A stretch of DNA of 7,517 nucleotides. It comes from Pseudomonadota bacterium. GTDB lineage: Bacteria > Pseudomonadota > Alphaproteobacteria > Caulobacterales > Caulobacteraceae. Every line of letters starts with the position of its first letter. Within the stretch, counting starts at the first letter, position 1. Below the pieces are notes generated by a model, which saw only the letters and a list, made by a program, of their open reading frames with translations, did not search any database and was not told the DNA's origin. The stretch covers positions 1-7,517 of the forward strand of contig JAEXJH010000552.1 of NCBI GenBank assembly GCA_023445955.1. The letters run 5' to 3'. The translations under genes were made by a program, and so were the position numbers. Positions 1-5,306 of the stretch are shown here, piece by piece.

Positions 1-442
1 CAGCCTGGGCATAGGCGTCAGCCTGGGAAAAAGCGAAGTCTGCCTTGGACTGCGAAAGGCGCGCCCGGGCCGCGTCGAGAGCGGCGCGGCCGGCGGCGAC
101 GCGCGCCCCCCGCTTGCCGCCGACTTCCAGCGGTTGGCTCAGCTGGAAGGTCGTCTCGGCGTTGTTCGTGCCGCTGTAGACGCCGCCGCCGCTGAAGTTC
201 TCGATGGTGACGCCAGCCGTCGGGTTCGGACGAGCGCCGGCCTGACGGGCGAGACCTTCGGCCTGACGGACACCGGCCGCCGCTTCGGCCAACCGGGGTG
301 CGCTACCTTGCGCCTGAGCGAGCAGGGCCTTGAAAGGCGGGGCCGGATCGGCCGCCGCGCCGCGAGCGGACGCCAACGCGCCCAAGATCGCGACCGCGCT
401 TACGGCCGCGAAACGCAGCCGCCCACGCATGATGAGAGTCAT
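1..442 (-). CDS. czcC: CzcC/CusC-type outer-membrane efflux factor, N-terminal part (runs off left edge)
   Basis: This is the first 147 codons of a TolC-superfamily outer-membrane factor, the channel component of RND heavy-metal efflux pumps; the rest lies left of the window. The N-terminus has basic residues, a hydrophobic core and an Ala-rich cleavage region (GAAA-DP near residues 29-33), so a signal peptide is likely. After it comes an Ala/Gln-rich helical stretch, then the NPT...GGGVYSG...FQLSQPLEVGGKR block (roughly residues 73-111), which is typical of CzcC-like proteins. The ATG at 442 is preferred because AGGA lies about 10 nt upstream; the in-frame ATG at 430 has no ribosome-binding site. 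It follows the small 504-941 gene by 61 nt on the same strand, so the two probably form one operon, with the adaptor and RND pump genes expected further left. Which metal is exported cannot be read from this fragment. Confidence 0.88.
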   Translation of the reverse strand, partial: MTLIMRGRLRFAAVSAVAILGALASARGAAADPAPPFKALLAQAQGSAPRLAEAAAGVRQAEGLARQAGARPNPTAGVTIENFSGGGVYSGTNNAETTFQLSQPLEVGGKRGARVAAGRAALDAARARLSQSKADFAFSQADAYAQA

Positions 443-503
443 GAAGATGTAATCCTAGAGATTGAAACGCAGACGGTCCGCCGCTCGGGGCGGAAGGGTC
501 GCG

Positions 504-941
504 TCAGGCTCTAGGCGGACGGTCCAGTAGAACGGCGCGGTCGCCGAGCAGGCGCTGGTCCTGCTGGGGCTGCCAGACGGCGCGATTAGCGAAGGCGACG
601 GTTTCGGGCGCGAACGACACGGGCAGGCTCACGCCGTGAGCGGCGCAATGCCCGGTGCAGGCCGAGAGGGCCTTCTTGACGGGAGCCTTGTGGTCACCGG
701 CGACCTTGATCACGGCCGGGGCCTCGACGGTCGACGCCACCACCTGAGCGGCGGACGGCGTTTCGGTCTCAAGGGCGGCGTGTTCGGCGGGACCGCAGAC
801 GACAATGCCGATCAGGAACGCGATGGTGACGACCAGGGCCATCACCTTGCCGAAGCTGAAACGCGCGGACGGACCGCGGCGCGAGCGCCACGTTTCGGCA
901 TTCCTGCCGACTTGCCGACCATGGAGTGCGAGTCCAACCAT
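504..941 (-). CDS. Small membrane-anchored Cys/His-rich protein preceding czcC (CzcI-like by position)
   Basis: This 145-residue protein has a basic N-terminal region, one hydrophobic segment at about residues 34-49 (signal anchor or signal peptide) and a probably periplasmic remainder. That part carries possible metal ligands: C49, H54, H84, and the compact cluster C95-x2-H98-C99-x2-H102. The C-terminus is Arg/Pro rich. It lies directly upstream of the czcC-like gene on the same strand, the position that the small periplasmic regulator CzcI occupies in Cupriavidus czc operons. I infer a role in sensing or buffering metal for the pump, but I do not recognise the family with certainty. The ATG at 941 lacks a clear Shine-Dalgarno. 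A later in-frame ATG at residue 34 would still keep the hydrophobic segment, so the true start is uncertain. Confidence 0.68.
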   Translation of the reverse strand: MVGLALHGRQVGRNAETWRSRRGPSARFSFGKVMALVVTIAFLIGIVVCGPAEHAALETETPSAAQVVASTVEAPAVIKVAGDHKAPVKKALSACTGHCAAHGVSLPVSFAPETVAFANRAVWQPQQDQRLLGDRAVLLDRPPRA

Positions 942-980
942 AGGATTCTGGCATACATGCGCAAAGTCGAGATTGAAATG

Positions 981-1011
981 CGTTATATGATTACATGTTA
1001 TACTATTACAT
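981..1011 (-). promoter_or_regulatory. Tandem 15-bp operator-like repeat upstream of the czc operon, Zur-box-like
   Basis: Two abutting copies of a 15-bp unit (982-996 GTTATATGATTACAT and 997-1011 GTTATACTATTACAT) match at 13 of 15 positions. Shifted by one base, the second copy (996-1010, TGTTATACTATTACA) differs at one position from the palindromic Zur consensus TGTTATANTATAACA as I remember it. The first copy (981-995) differs at three. On the minus strand each copy supplies a TATAAC -10-like hexamer, 40-60 nt upstream of the start at 941, but no good -35 pairs with either. The site is AT-rich in a GC-rich region. Zur, another metal-responsive regulator or a dedicated repressor are all possible. 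Confidence 0.5.
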
Positions 1012-1093
1012 CGTTAGGAGACTTGACGAACATATCCGAACATTGAGGAAAGCTACGCCACACCTGACGAATACTCAGAACAGATAGAGCGCT

Positions 1094-1130
1094 GCGCCAC
1101 CCTGTCGCACCAACCGAGACAGGCTGGCGC
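1094..1130. terminator. Strong hairpin between two minus-strand transcription units (possible terminator)
   Basis: GCGCCACCCTGTC (1094-1106) and GACAGGCTGGCGC (1118-1130) pair over 13 bp with one mismatch around an 11-nt loop. It starts 13 nt past the stop of the 1144-2277 gene and sits before the promoter region of the czc operon, which is where a terminator would separate the two. There is no U-tract on either strand, so it is not a classical Rho-independent terminator. Confidence 0.4.
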
Positions 1131-1143
1131 GCCTCAAACCCAG

Positions 1144-2277
1144 CTATCCATCCTCCGGCTCAATCTCGACCACCGGCCCTAGCTTGAAGTGTGGCGTGCT
1201 CAGCGAGGCAGGAAGCCCCTCGATGGTGAGGTCGGTCCACGTGTAGCCTTTAGACCTCATGCCACCGGCGATCTCGGGATAGTTCTTGAACAAGACCGAA
1301 TTGTACTCGGGCTGGAAGCGGTGGATGAGCTGCGCTTCAACCTCCCGGGTCATTGCCTCATCCCCCAAGGGCGCCAAAGGCTCACTCATGAAACGGACAA
1401 AGGCCTCGGTGTCGGTCAGGTCAACCTCATGCACGATCGTCTGAACGCCAGGCATGTCGCTGACCCCGACGTAGGGCAATTCCGCGACGTCGGTCAGGCC
1501 GACGACTGACAACAAGATCAATGAAACTTCGAACGGCGCTCTCGCCGCCGGGGCAGCCCCGACCGGGTTTTGTACGGTGAGGATCTTCTGCATCTTCTCG
1601 TGCCCAGTCAGTCGGTCCCAAACCTTCTGATCAAATGCCTTGCCCACATAGAGGACTGAGAAGTCGAGAAACGACAGCGGATCGCCCCCATCCGCCACGG
1701 CCACTTCCAGGCCCCTGACGAGCATCTCGTAGAGGATCTTCTGGGGGCTCCACCAGACGATCATGCTCTTATCCTTCCGGAAGAGCTTGATCGCGCCGAC
1801 GTCACGGAACGGCTGCTTGGCCCCAGGCGTCTTGGTGAAATATTGTGTCTCGACGCAGATTTCCTCGCCGGGACCGCAGATGCCGGCATGGACGAGATCT
1901 AGTTTGCAAGCCAGGGGCGTTGCCTCGCCGTCCGCGATCTCGAAATAGATGACGCCGTCGTCAAGCACGACGTTGTCGAAATAGGTCAGCGGCCGCTGGA
2001 CCAAAAGATACAAGGTGCACTTGTCGAGGCGCTCGCGAACGACATCCTCTTCCTTGAGGAATTCGAACTCGTAAGCAGAGACAATCGGGTAGCTCACCGC
2101 GACCTGAATGTTCGCGACTTTCGCCCCCTCGACAATGTCGCTCTCTGCGTCCGCAGCTTCCATGTGCAAGCCCCCCAGTCGTTGCCCAATTTGAGCCAAA
2201 CTGCGGAGCTGCGCCACTAGCCAGGTGTTCACGACCCGCCGGCGACGCACCCACCGATAGAATTCCTGTGCATCCAA
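1144..2277 (-). CDS. Accessory protein with GIY-YIG-like nuclease motifs
   Basis: This 377-residue soluble protein has no signal peptide or membrane segment. The C-terminal half shows the pattern of a GIY-YIG-like fold: LYVGKA at 209-214, then R222 and H226 in DRLTGHEKMQKIL, a hydrophobic strand VSLILLSVVG (251-260), and EAQLI (314-318) followed by FQPEYN (321-326). In GIY-YIG enzymes the Tyr/Gly strand, the Arg and a later Glu form the active site; E314 is the best candidate here. I recall similar accessory-region proteins annotated only as hypothetical. Residues 1-200 are unrecognised and could be a target- or partner-recognition region. The frame opens at a TTG (2277) after an in-frame stop. 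The ATG at 2163 (residue 39), with a G-rich run upstream, is a serious alternative start. AT-rich flanks and a neighbouring excisionase-like gene suggest horizontal acquisition. A defence or restriction role is possible but not shown. Confidence 0.8.
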   Translation of the reverse strand: MDAQEFYRWVRRRRVVNTWLVAQLRSLAQIGQRLGGLHMEAADAESDIVEGAKVANIQVAVSYPIVSAYEFEFLKEEDVVRERLDKCTLYLLVQRPLTYFDNVVLDDGVIYFEIADGEATPLACKLDLVHAGICGPGEEICVETQYFTKTPGAKQPFRDVGAIKLFRKDKSMIVWWSPQKILYEMLVRGLEVAVADGGDPLSFLDFSVLYVGKAFDQKVWDRLTGHEKMQKILTVQNPVGAAPAARAPFEVSLILLSVVGLTDVAELPYVGVSDMPGVQTIVHEVDLTDTEAFVRFMSEPLAPLGDEAMTREVEAQLIHRFQPEYNSVLFKNYPEIAGGMRSKGYTWTDLTIEGLPASLSTPHFKLGPVVEIEPEDG

Positions 2278-2458
2278 TCCATCAATTCAAAATACGCCGC
2301 TCCGCGCGAACAGACGCCATGGCACGACGACCGAGTGTACACGATGAGTTCACGACACCCCGTAAGCTTTTGATATTTATAATTACTTCTTACAGTCCAT
2401 CATGGGCGCTATGGAAAATTTCGTCATAAGTCTTTGATTTTATTCAATAATTTTTACA

Positions 2459-2482
2459 CCAATTGCTCCATTGGAGAATTGG
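2459..2482. repeat. 24-bp inverted repeat (operator-like)
   Basis: CCAATT-g-CTCCA-t-TGGAG-AATTGG: 11-bp arms are perfectly complementary except for one bulged G at 2465. No T-tract follows on either strand; the AATTTTT run lies on the wrong side for plus-strand transcripts. A terminator is therefore unlikely, and a protein-binding site between the HTH gene and the 1144-2277 gene is more plausible. Confidence 0.5.
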
Positions 2483-2560
2483 ACCGACAGAAACCAGACT
2501 GAAGGATTTCAATAAGTTAGCTGAATTCGAAGTGCGAGAACACACCCAAAACCACGCTCA

Positions 2561-2581
2561 TTGTACACGCGTTGTACACGC
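2561..2581. repeat. Direct repeat of TTGTACACGC, period 11
   Basis: TTGTACACGC occurs at 2561-2570 and again at 2572-2581. The two TGTACA cores are palindromic and are separated by CGCGT, so the unit also reads as a hyphenated palindrome (2562-2578). A third TGTACACG is at 2336-2343. The 11-bp period places the two cores on nearly the same DNA face, as expected for cooperative binding. It lies just past the 3' end of the excisionase-like gene. Confidence 0.45.
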
Positions 2582-2588
2582 CGAGCGC

Positions 2589-2864
2589 CTAATTGCGAGC
2601 AGGATGCGGACGCTTGCTCGTCGAGCTTAGCGGCGCTGGATGACCACCGAGTGGATCGGCCGTATGCCGCTTTGTTCCCGCGTCGGCCCAAGCCTGCAGA
2701 TCTGCAAGGGCATAGACGACTCTACCGCCCAACTTGCGATAGAGCGGCCCTCCTCCCGTCGTGCGAAGCTTCTCCATAGTCCTAGGGGAGAGATTTAGAA
2801 AAGCTCCGGCTTCGTGCGTGCGAAGGAACTTGCTCGGAAACGTACCGTCACCACGATCTGCCAT
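2589..2864 (-). CDS. Excisionase/AlpA-like helix-turn-helix DNA-binding protein
   Basis: This is a 91-residue small DNA-binding protein of the MerR-like/excisionase HTH group. FLRTHEAGAFLNLSPRTMEKL (residues 13-33) forms the helix-turn-helix. The wing-like GPLYRKLGGRVVY and ADLQAWADAG follow (about 39-63), and the tail is Pro/Ser rich. Proteins of this type are common in alphaproteobacterial integrative elements, where they control transcription or excision; a specific role here is inference. The ATG at 2864 is chosen over the upstream in-frame ATG at 2906. It has GGAG (2872-2875) 7 nt upstream, and the likely promoter -10 (2889-2894) would place the upstream ATG before the transcript begins. 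No integrase or conjugation gene is visible, so this may be an element remnant or a stand-alone regulator. Confidence 0.85.
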   Translation of the reverse strand: MADRGDGTFPSKFLRTHEAGAFLNLSPRTMEKLRTTGGGPLYRKLGGRVVYALADLQAWADAGTKRHTADPLGGHPAPLSSTSKRPHPARN

Positions 2865-2887
2865 GATAATGCTCCGCTCGACGAAAG

Positions 2888-2917
2888 TGTTATATTGTAA
2901 CAACAATAGCGGAACAA
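2888..2917 (-). promoter_or_regulatory. Promoter of the HTH gene with an overlapping palindromic operator
   Basis: On the minus strand TTGTTC (2912-2917) and TATAAC (2889-2894) are separated by exactly 17 nt, a good housekeeping-type promoter. The -10 is overlapped by TGTTA-TATTG-TAACA (2888-2902), a palindrome with perfect 5-bp arms. This 15-mer differs at one position from the Zur consensus TGTTATANTATAACA as remembered. It could equally be an autoregulatory site for the HTH protein. Confidence 0.6.
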
Positions 2918-3067
2918 CCGACCAGTTTTACGCTAACGAAGACCGCCGCACGCTCCCCCCGCCTCAAATCACGAGGCATCTCCACCGGGATCGCGCTTCC
3001 GCGCTACGCCAGTTGCTGCCGTTGGCCTGCCTCCAGGAAGAGGACGTTCCTCGCCAATCGCGGACGA

Positions 3068-3703
3068 CTATTGAAGCTGCGGCTGGACCCCCGCTAGATT
3101 CCCCTCCTGCCCCGCCGGCACCAGCTCATAAAACCCCGACAGCTTCAGCCGCACCTTGATCGGCTTGTCGGACCGATTGCGGAAGTACCAGCCGTGGATG
3201 CCCTCGACCGGGGCCACCAGGGAGCCGTTGGCCTCGGCGCCGCTGCTGCGCTCGTAGTCGGCGACGCTGACGGCGCCGTCGCCGGCGCCTTTCACGGTGT
3301 GGCCGTGGAAGTCGAACATCAGGTCTTCGGGGACGGTCAGGCCCTCGGCCTTCCAGCTGTAGAGAAGGCTCGCGCCCTTGGGCATGCGGACCTTGAACTC
3401 CAGGGCGTTGCGGCGGGCTTCGTCGCCGCTGGCGGCCAGCGGGATTTCGAAGGTGTCGGTGCGGAACGGCACGGGCTCGCGCCGGGCGGCGGGGCCGCCG
3501 GCGGCGCTGGCGTCGACCGTCACCTCCTTCGGCGCCCAGAGGCGCGAGAGGCCAGTGGCGCGACCCAGGCCCAGCGGGTCCTTGTTGTACTCGGCCGGCA
3601 GGACGGCGGCGAAGGTGATGACCACGGCGGTGATCGCCGCGCCGCCGATCGACAGCAGCAGGGTGCGCTTGGACGGCGCGGGCGGCGTGTTGGTGTCCGA
3701 CAT
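3068..3703 (-). CDS. 'Transmembrane anchor' protein of a HupE-linked metal operon
   Basis: This 211-residue protein has a short cytoplasmic N-terminus (Pro-rich, then KR), one membrane segment at about residues 15-36 and a periplasmic domain for the rest. It contains an FDFHGH motif and an HGWYFRNRSDKPIKVRLKLSGFYEL-type C-terminal region, which I recognise from proteins annotated as 'transmembrane anchor protein' next to HupE/UreJ genes. The biochemical role is unknown; it may dock a periplasmic metal chaperone or help the HupE-like partner. Its ATG overlaps the HupE stop codon by one base (TGATG), so translation is probably coupled. It is the last gene of the three-gene minus-strand operon. 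Confidence 0.8.
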   Translation of the reverse strand: MSDTNTPPAPSKRTLLLSIGGAAITAVVITFAAVLPAEYNKDPLGLGRATGLSRLWAPKEVTVDASAAGGPAARREPVPFRTDTFEIPLAASGDEARRNALEFKVRMPKGASLLYSWKAEGLTVPEDLMFDFHGHTVKGAGDGAVSVADYERSSGAEANGSLVAPVEGIHGWYFRNRSDKPIKVRLKLSGFYELVPAGQEGNLAGVQPQLQ

Positions 3704-4425
3704 CAGGCCGGTGCTCCGTAGGCCAGGCCTCCGAGCTGGAAGCCGATGAGGATGAAGCCCAGCGTCATCAGGACGACGTTGGCGGCGACGGACATGCGGC
3801 GGTAGCCCGGCAAGGTGCGCCAGACCATGATGAAGGCCAGCATGAAGGTCAGGGCGATCAGCTGGCCGATCTCCACGCCGACGTTGAACGACAGCATGTT
3901 GATCAGGAGGCCGTTCTTCGGCAGCTCCAGGGCCTGCAGCTTGGTGGCTAGGCCGAAGCCGTGGATCAGGCCGAAGCCGAACACGGCCGCCTTGGGGTTG
4001 GGTTGGACGCCGAACAGGGTGCGGAAGCCGCCCAGATTGTCGAAGGCCTTGTAGGCCACCGACAGGCCGATGACCGCGTCGACCAGGTAGGAGTTGACCT
4101 CGATGCCGCCCAGCACCCCGGCCAGCAGGGTCAGGGAGTGGCCGACCGAGAACAGGGTCACGTAGAGCCCCACGTCCCGCATCCGGTAGAGGAAAAAGAT
4201 CACCCCCAGGATGAAGAGCAGGTGGTCGTAGCCCGTGACCATGTGTTTGGCCCCGAGATACAGGAACGGGATCGGATCGGGGCCTTGGGTCGCGGCCACG
4301 AACGCGGCGTCCTTGCCGCCCAGGCCGTGGGCCGCCGCCGAGCCGGCGACGACGACGGCCAGCAGCAGGCCAAGGCCGAGCGCCATGCGGCTCGTGCCTG
4401 GCGATGCGGAGCGGGACAGGGTCAC
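3703..4425 (-). CDS. HupE/UreJ family membrane protein (putative metal permease)
   Basis: This 240-residue polytopic inner-membrane protein of the HupE/UreJ_2 type opens with a signal-peptide-like segment ending SAAAHG (residues 29-34), leaving a His near the mature N-terminus. Family-typical features follow: KHMVTGYDHLLFILG (H61, D67, H68), GHSLTLL (H96), and FGLIHGFGLATKLQ (H155), with about six membrane helices up to residue 235. Characterised HupE/UreJ relatives take up nickel or cobalt; in this operon type the substrate is not established. The frame can start at a GTG (4425), which has no clear ribosome-binding site, or at an ATG (4386, residue 14) that retains the signal-like segment; I cannot decide between them. 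It begins 16 nt after the upstream gene's stop and overlaps the downstream gene by one base. Confidence 0.86.
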   Translation of the reverse strand: MTLSRSASPGTSRMALGLGLLLAVVVAGSAAAHGLGGKDAAFVAATQGPDPIPFLYLGAKHMVTGYDHLLFILGVIFFLYRMRDVGLYVTLFSVGHSLTLLAGVLGGIEVNSYLVDAVIGLSVAYKAFDNLGGFRTLFGVQPNPKAAVFGFGLIHGFGLATKLQALELPKNGLLINMLSFNVGVEIGQLIALTFMLAFIMVWRTLPGYRRMSVAANVVLMTLGFILIGFQLGGLAYGAPA

Positions 4426-4441
4426 GGGAGACCGGGCGGGA

Positions 4442-4753
4442 TCAGCGGGCCTTGTCCGCCAGGATCGTGATGTCGAGCGCGGTCAGGTCGTTCATGCCAT
4501 CGCCGAAGCCGACGACGTCCACCGACTGGCCGACCTTGATCTCCTTCAGGGTGACGCGCTTGCCGCCCTGCATCACGCGGGTGCTGTTGTCGATGTCCAA
4601 GGTGACGGTGACGCCTTCCTTGGCCTTGATCTGGATGGTCTTGGCGGTGACGGCCGTGATCTTGCCGGCGACGGGATATTCTTCGTGGGCGGCGGCCGGC
4701 ATGGCGGTCAGGACGGCCGAGGCGACGACCAGCGAGGCTAGGAACTTGCGCAT
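4442..4753 (-). CDS. Small secreted beta-rich protein, DUF5666/OB-fold-like
   Basis: This 103-residue protein has a clear signal peptide (MRK, a hydrophobic core, AMPAAA cleaved before HEEYPV at about residue 23). The mature domain of about 80 residues is beta-strand-like: GKITAVTAKTIQIKAKEGVTVTLDID, then TLKEIKVGQSVDVVGFG. This resembles DUF5666 and periplasmic OB-fold copper-binding proteins. It has only one His and no Cys after cleavage, so classical tight metal binding is not obvious. The ATG has GGAG six nt upstream. It is the first gene of the operon leading to the HupE-like and anchor proteins, so it is probably the periplasmic component of that system. Assignment to DUF5666 is by resemblance only. 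Confidence 0.8.
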   Translation of the reverse strand: MRKFLASLVVASAVLTAMPAAAHEEYPVAGKITAVTAKTIQIKAKEGVTVTLDIDNSTRVMQGGKRVTLKEIKVGQSVDVVGFGDGMNDLTALDITILADKAR

Positions 4754-4812
4754 CTGAAACTCCGATTGGGTGAGCGGAAACTGGGGTCGGCCAACGCCCC
4801 TAGCTGAGAACG

Positions 4813-4822
4813 AATTGCAATT
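4813..4822 (-). promoter_or_regulatory. Perfect 10-bp palindrome upstream of the HupE operon, near a possible promoter
   Basis: AATTGCAATT is a perfect palindrome 60-70 nt upstream of the start at 4753. On the minus strand TTGAAA (overlapping it) is followed 15-16 nt later by GCTAGG, which resembles the Caulobacter housekeeping pattern (TTG... then GCTA...). An AT-rich palindrome overlapping a promoter in otherwise GC-rich DNA suggests an operator. The binding protein is unknown. Confidence 0.35.
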
Positions 4823-4843
4823 TCAAGCCAAGACCCGCGCCTG

Positions 4844-4891
4844 AAAAAATATAGTTCCAATAGCGGGGGCGGCTCGATCGGGCTGCGTAAC
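4844..4891 (+). promoter_or_regulatory. ECF-type promoter A (cnr-like), upstream of the DUF1289 gene
   Basis: The elements are A6 (4844-4849), GGGGGC (4865-4870), a 15-nt spacer, and CGTAAC (4886-4891). The same arrangement recurs at 5936-5981 and 7395-7440. I read GGGGGC as -35, CGTAAC as -10 and the A-tract as an UP-like element. Transcription would start near 4898 and run toward the DUF1289 gene with a leader of about 115 nt. Assignment to the sigma factor encoded in this window rests on co-occurrence, not on a known consensus. Confidence 0.65.
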
Positions 4892-4926
4892 CTCTCTCAT
4901 GAGGTCCAGCCCGTGGCGGCCTGATC

Positions 4927-4962
4927 ATGGTGATTGCCTCGTTCCACGCCATGCCGCACTAA
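4927..4962 (+). CDS. Possible 11-codon leader ORF
   Basis: An ATG about 30 nt after the predicted start of promoter A opens the peptide MVIASFHAMPH, ending in TAA. It contains two His and two Met residues and is followed by a hairpin (TCGGCG 4968-4973 with CGCCGA 4981-4986, 7-nt loop). There is no strong ribosome-binding site. It might be a leader peptide for the DUF1289 gene, but an 11-codon frame can occur by chance. Confidence 0.15.
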   Translation: MVIASFHAMPH

Positions 4963-5014
4963 CCGTTTCGGCGGACTGGACGCCGACTCTCCAGCCCCGC
5001 TCCCAGTGAACCAA

Positions 5015-5200
5015 ATGGCCGTTCCTTCCCCCTGCCTCGACATCTGCCAATTCGACCGGCGCTCCGACATGTGCGTCGGCTGCTTTCGAACGACCGAGGA
5101 AGTCCGGCAGTGGAAGAAGATGAGCGATCACCGCCGCCACCAGATCATCGCCGAGCGCCGCCGGCGCGAAGCCAAGCTGGCCCAGAAGAAGAAGGCCTGA
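5015..5200 (+). CDS. DUF1289 family small Cys-rich protein
   Basis: This 61-residue protein begins with the DUF1289 signature: PSPCLDICQFD (C7, C11), then MCVGCFRTTEEVRQWKKM (C20, C23). The C-terminus is a very basic helix (ERRRREAKLAQKKKA). The Cx3C...Cx2C arrangement suggests binding of zinc or another metal; the family's function is unknown. The ATG at 5015 puts the conserved motif at the very N-terminus, as usual for this family. The frame stays open upstream to 4934, but that extension is low-complexity and unlike the family, and it would start before the conserved core. A GTG at 5006 is also possible. No clear Shine-Dalgarno is seen. It lies downstream of ECF-type promoter A, so it may be part of the metal-stress regulon. 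Confidence 0.87.
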   Translation: MAVPSPCLDICQFDRRSDMCVGCFRTTEEVRQWKKMSDHRRHQIIAERRRREAKLAQKKKA

Positions 5201-5217
5201 TCGGCGCGCAAGATTTC

Positions 5218-5244
5218 GAGGGGGACGCGCGCGGGCTGCGTAAG
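5218..5244 (+). promoter_or_regulatory. Possible ECF-type promoter D, upstream of the two-TM gene
   Basis: CGGGCTGCGTAAG (ending 5244) repeats the -10 region of promoters A and B, and a G-run (5220-5224) lies upstream. The spacing between the G-run and CGTAA is one to two nt shorter than in the other sites, and there is no clean A-tract, so this copy is weaker. It would give a leader of about 55 nt for the gene at 5307. Confidence 0.4.
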
Positions 5245-5306
5245 GCTTAGGGCCGGGACCTTCACCGTCACGCCCGGCGCTCTCACCTCCGAGCGGATGG
5301 GTCCCG

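Larger units (their letters stand above)
2278..2588. other. AT-rich intergenic segment with several small repeats
   Basis: No convincing gene is seen in these 311 bp. The stretch from about 2365 to 2520 is much richer in A/T than the rest of the window, consistent with the 5' regulatory region of the 1144-2277 gene and with foreign DNA. It holds a 24-bp inverted repeat (2459-2482) and three copies of TGTACACG (2336-2343, 2562-2569, 2573-2580). AT-rich -10-like sequences exist on the minus strand (for example TATAAA at 2376-2381), but no well-spaced -35/-10 pair stands out. Confidence 0.6.

Noticed and set aside
134..514. Plus-strand open frame opposite the CzcC-like gene
   Set aside because: The opposite strand encodes a signal peptide and a conserved outer-membrane-factor block; the plus-strand product has no recognisable feature.
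2865..2906. Upstream in-frame ATG as the start of the HTH gene
   Set aside because: It lies upstream of the predicted transcription start and has no ribosome-binding site, while the ATG at 2864 has GGAG at good spacing.
1144..2906. Complete mobile element with defined ends
   Set aside because: No integrase, transposase, tRNA or flanking direct repeat is visible; only an excisionase-like gene and an AT-rich composition point to acquisition.
3040..3052. GAGGA-CGT-TCCTC hairpin after the anchor gene as a terminator
   Set aside because: A 5-bp stem with a 3-nt loop and no U-tract is too weak to call; the whole 2918-3067 gap shows nothing else of note.
3961..4470. Plus-strand open frames opposite the HupE-like gene (and similarly 3194-3721 opposite the anchor gene)
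   Set aside because: They are low-complexity, His/Gln/Gly/Arg-biased shadows of clearly recognisable minus-strand membrane and anchor proteins.
4854..4858. GGAAC on the minus strand as the -35 of a general-stress ECF promoter
   Set aside because: No matching CGTT-type -10 is found 16-17 nt downstream.
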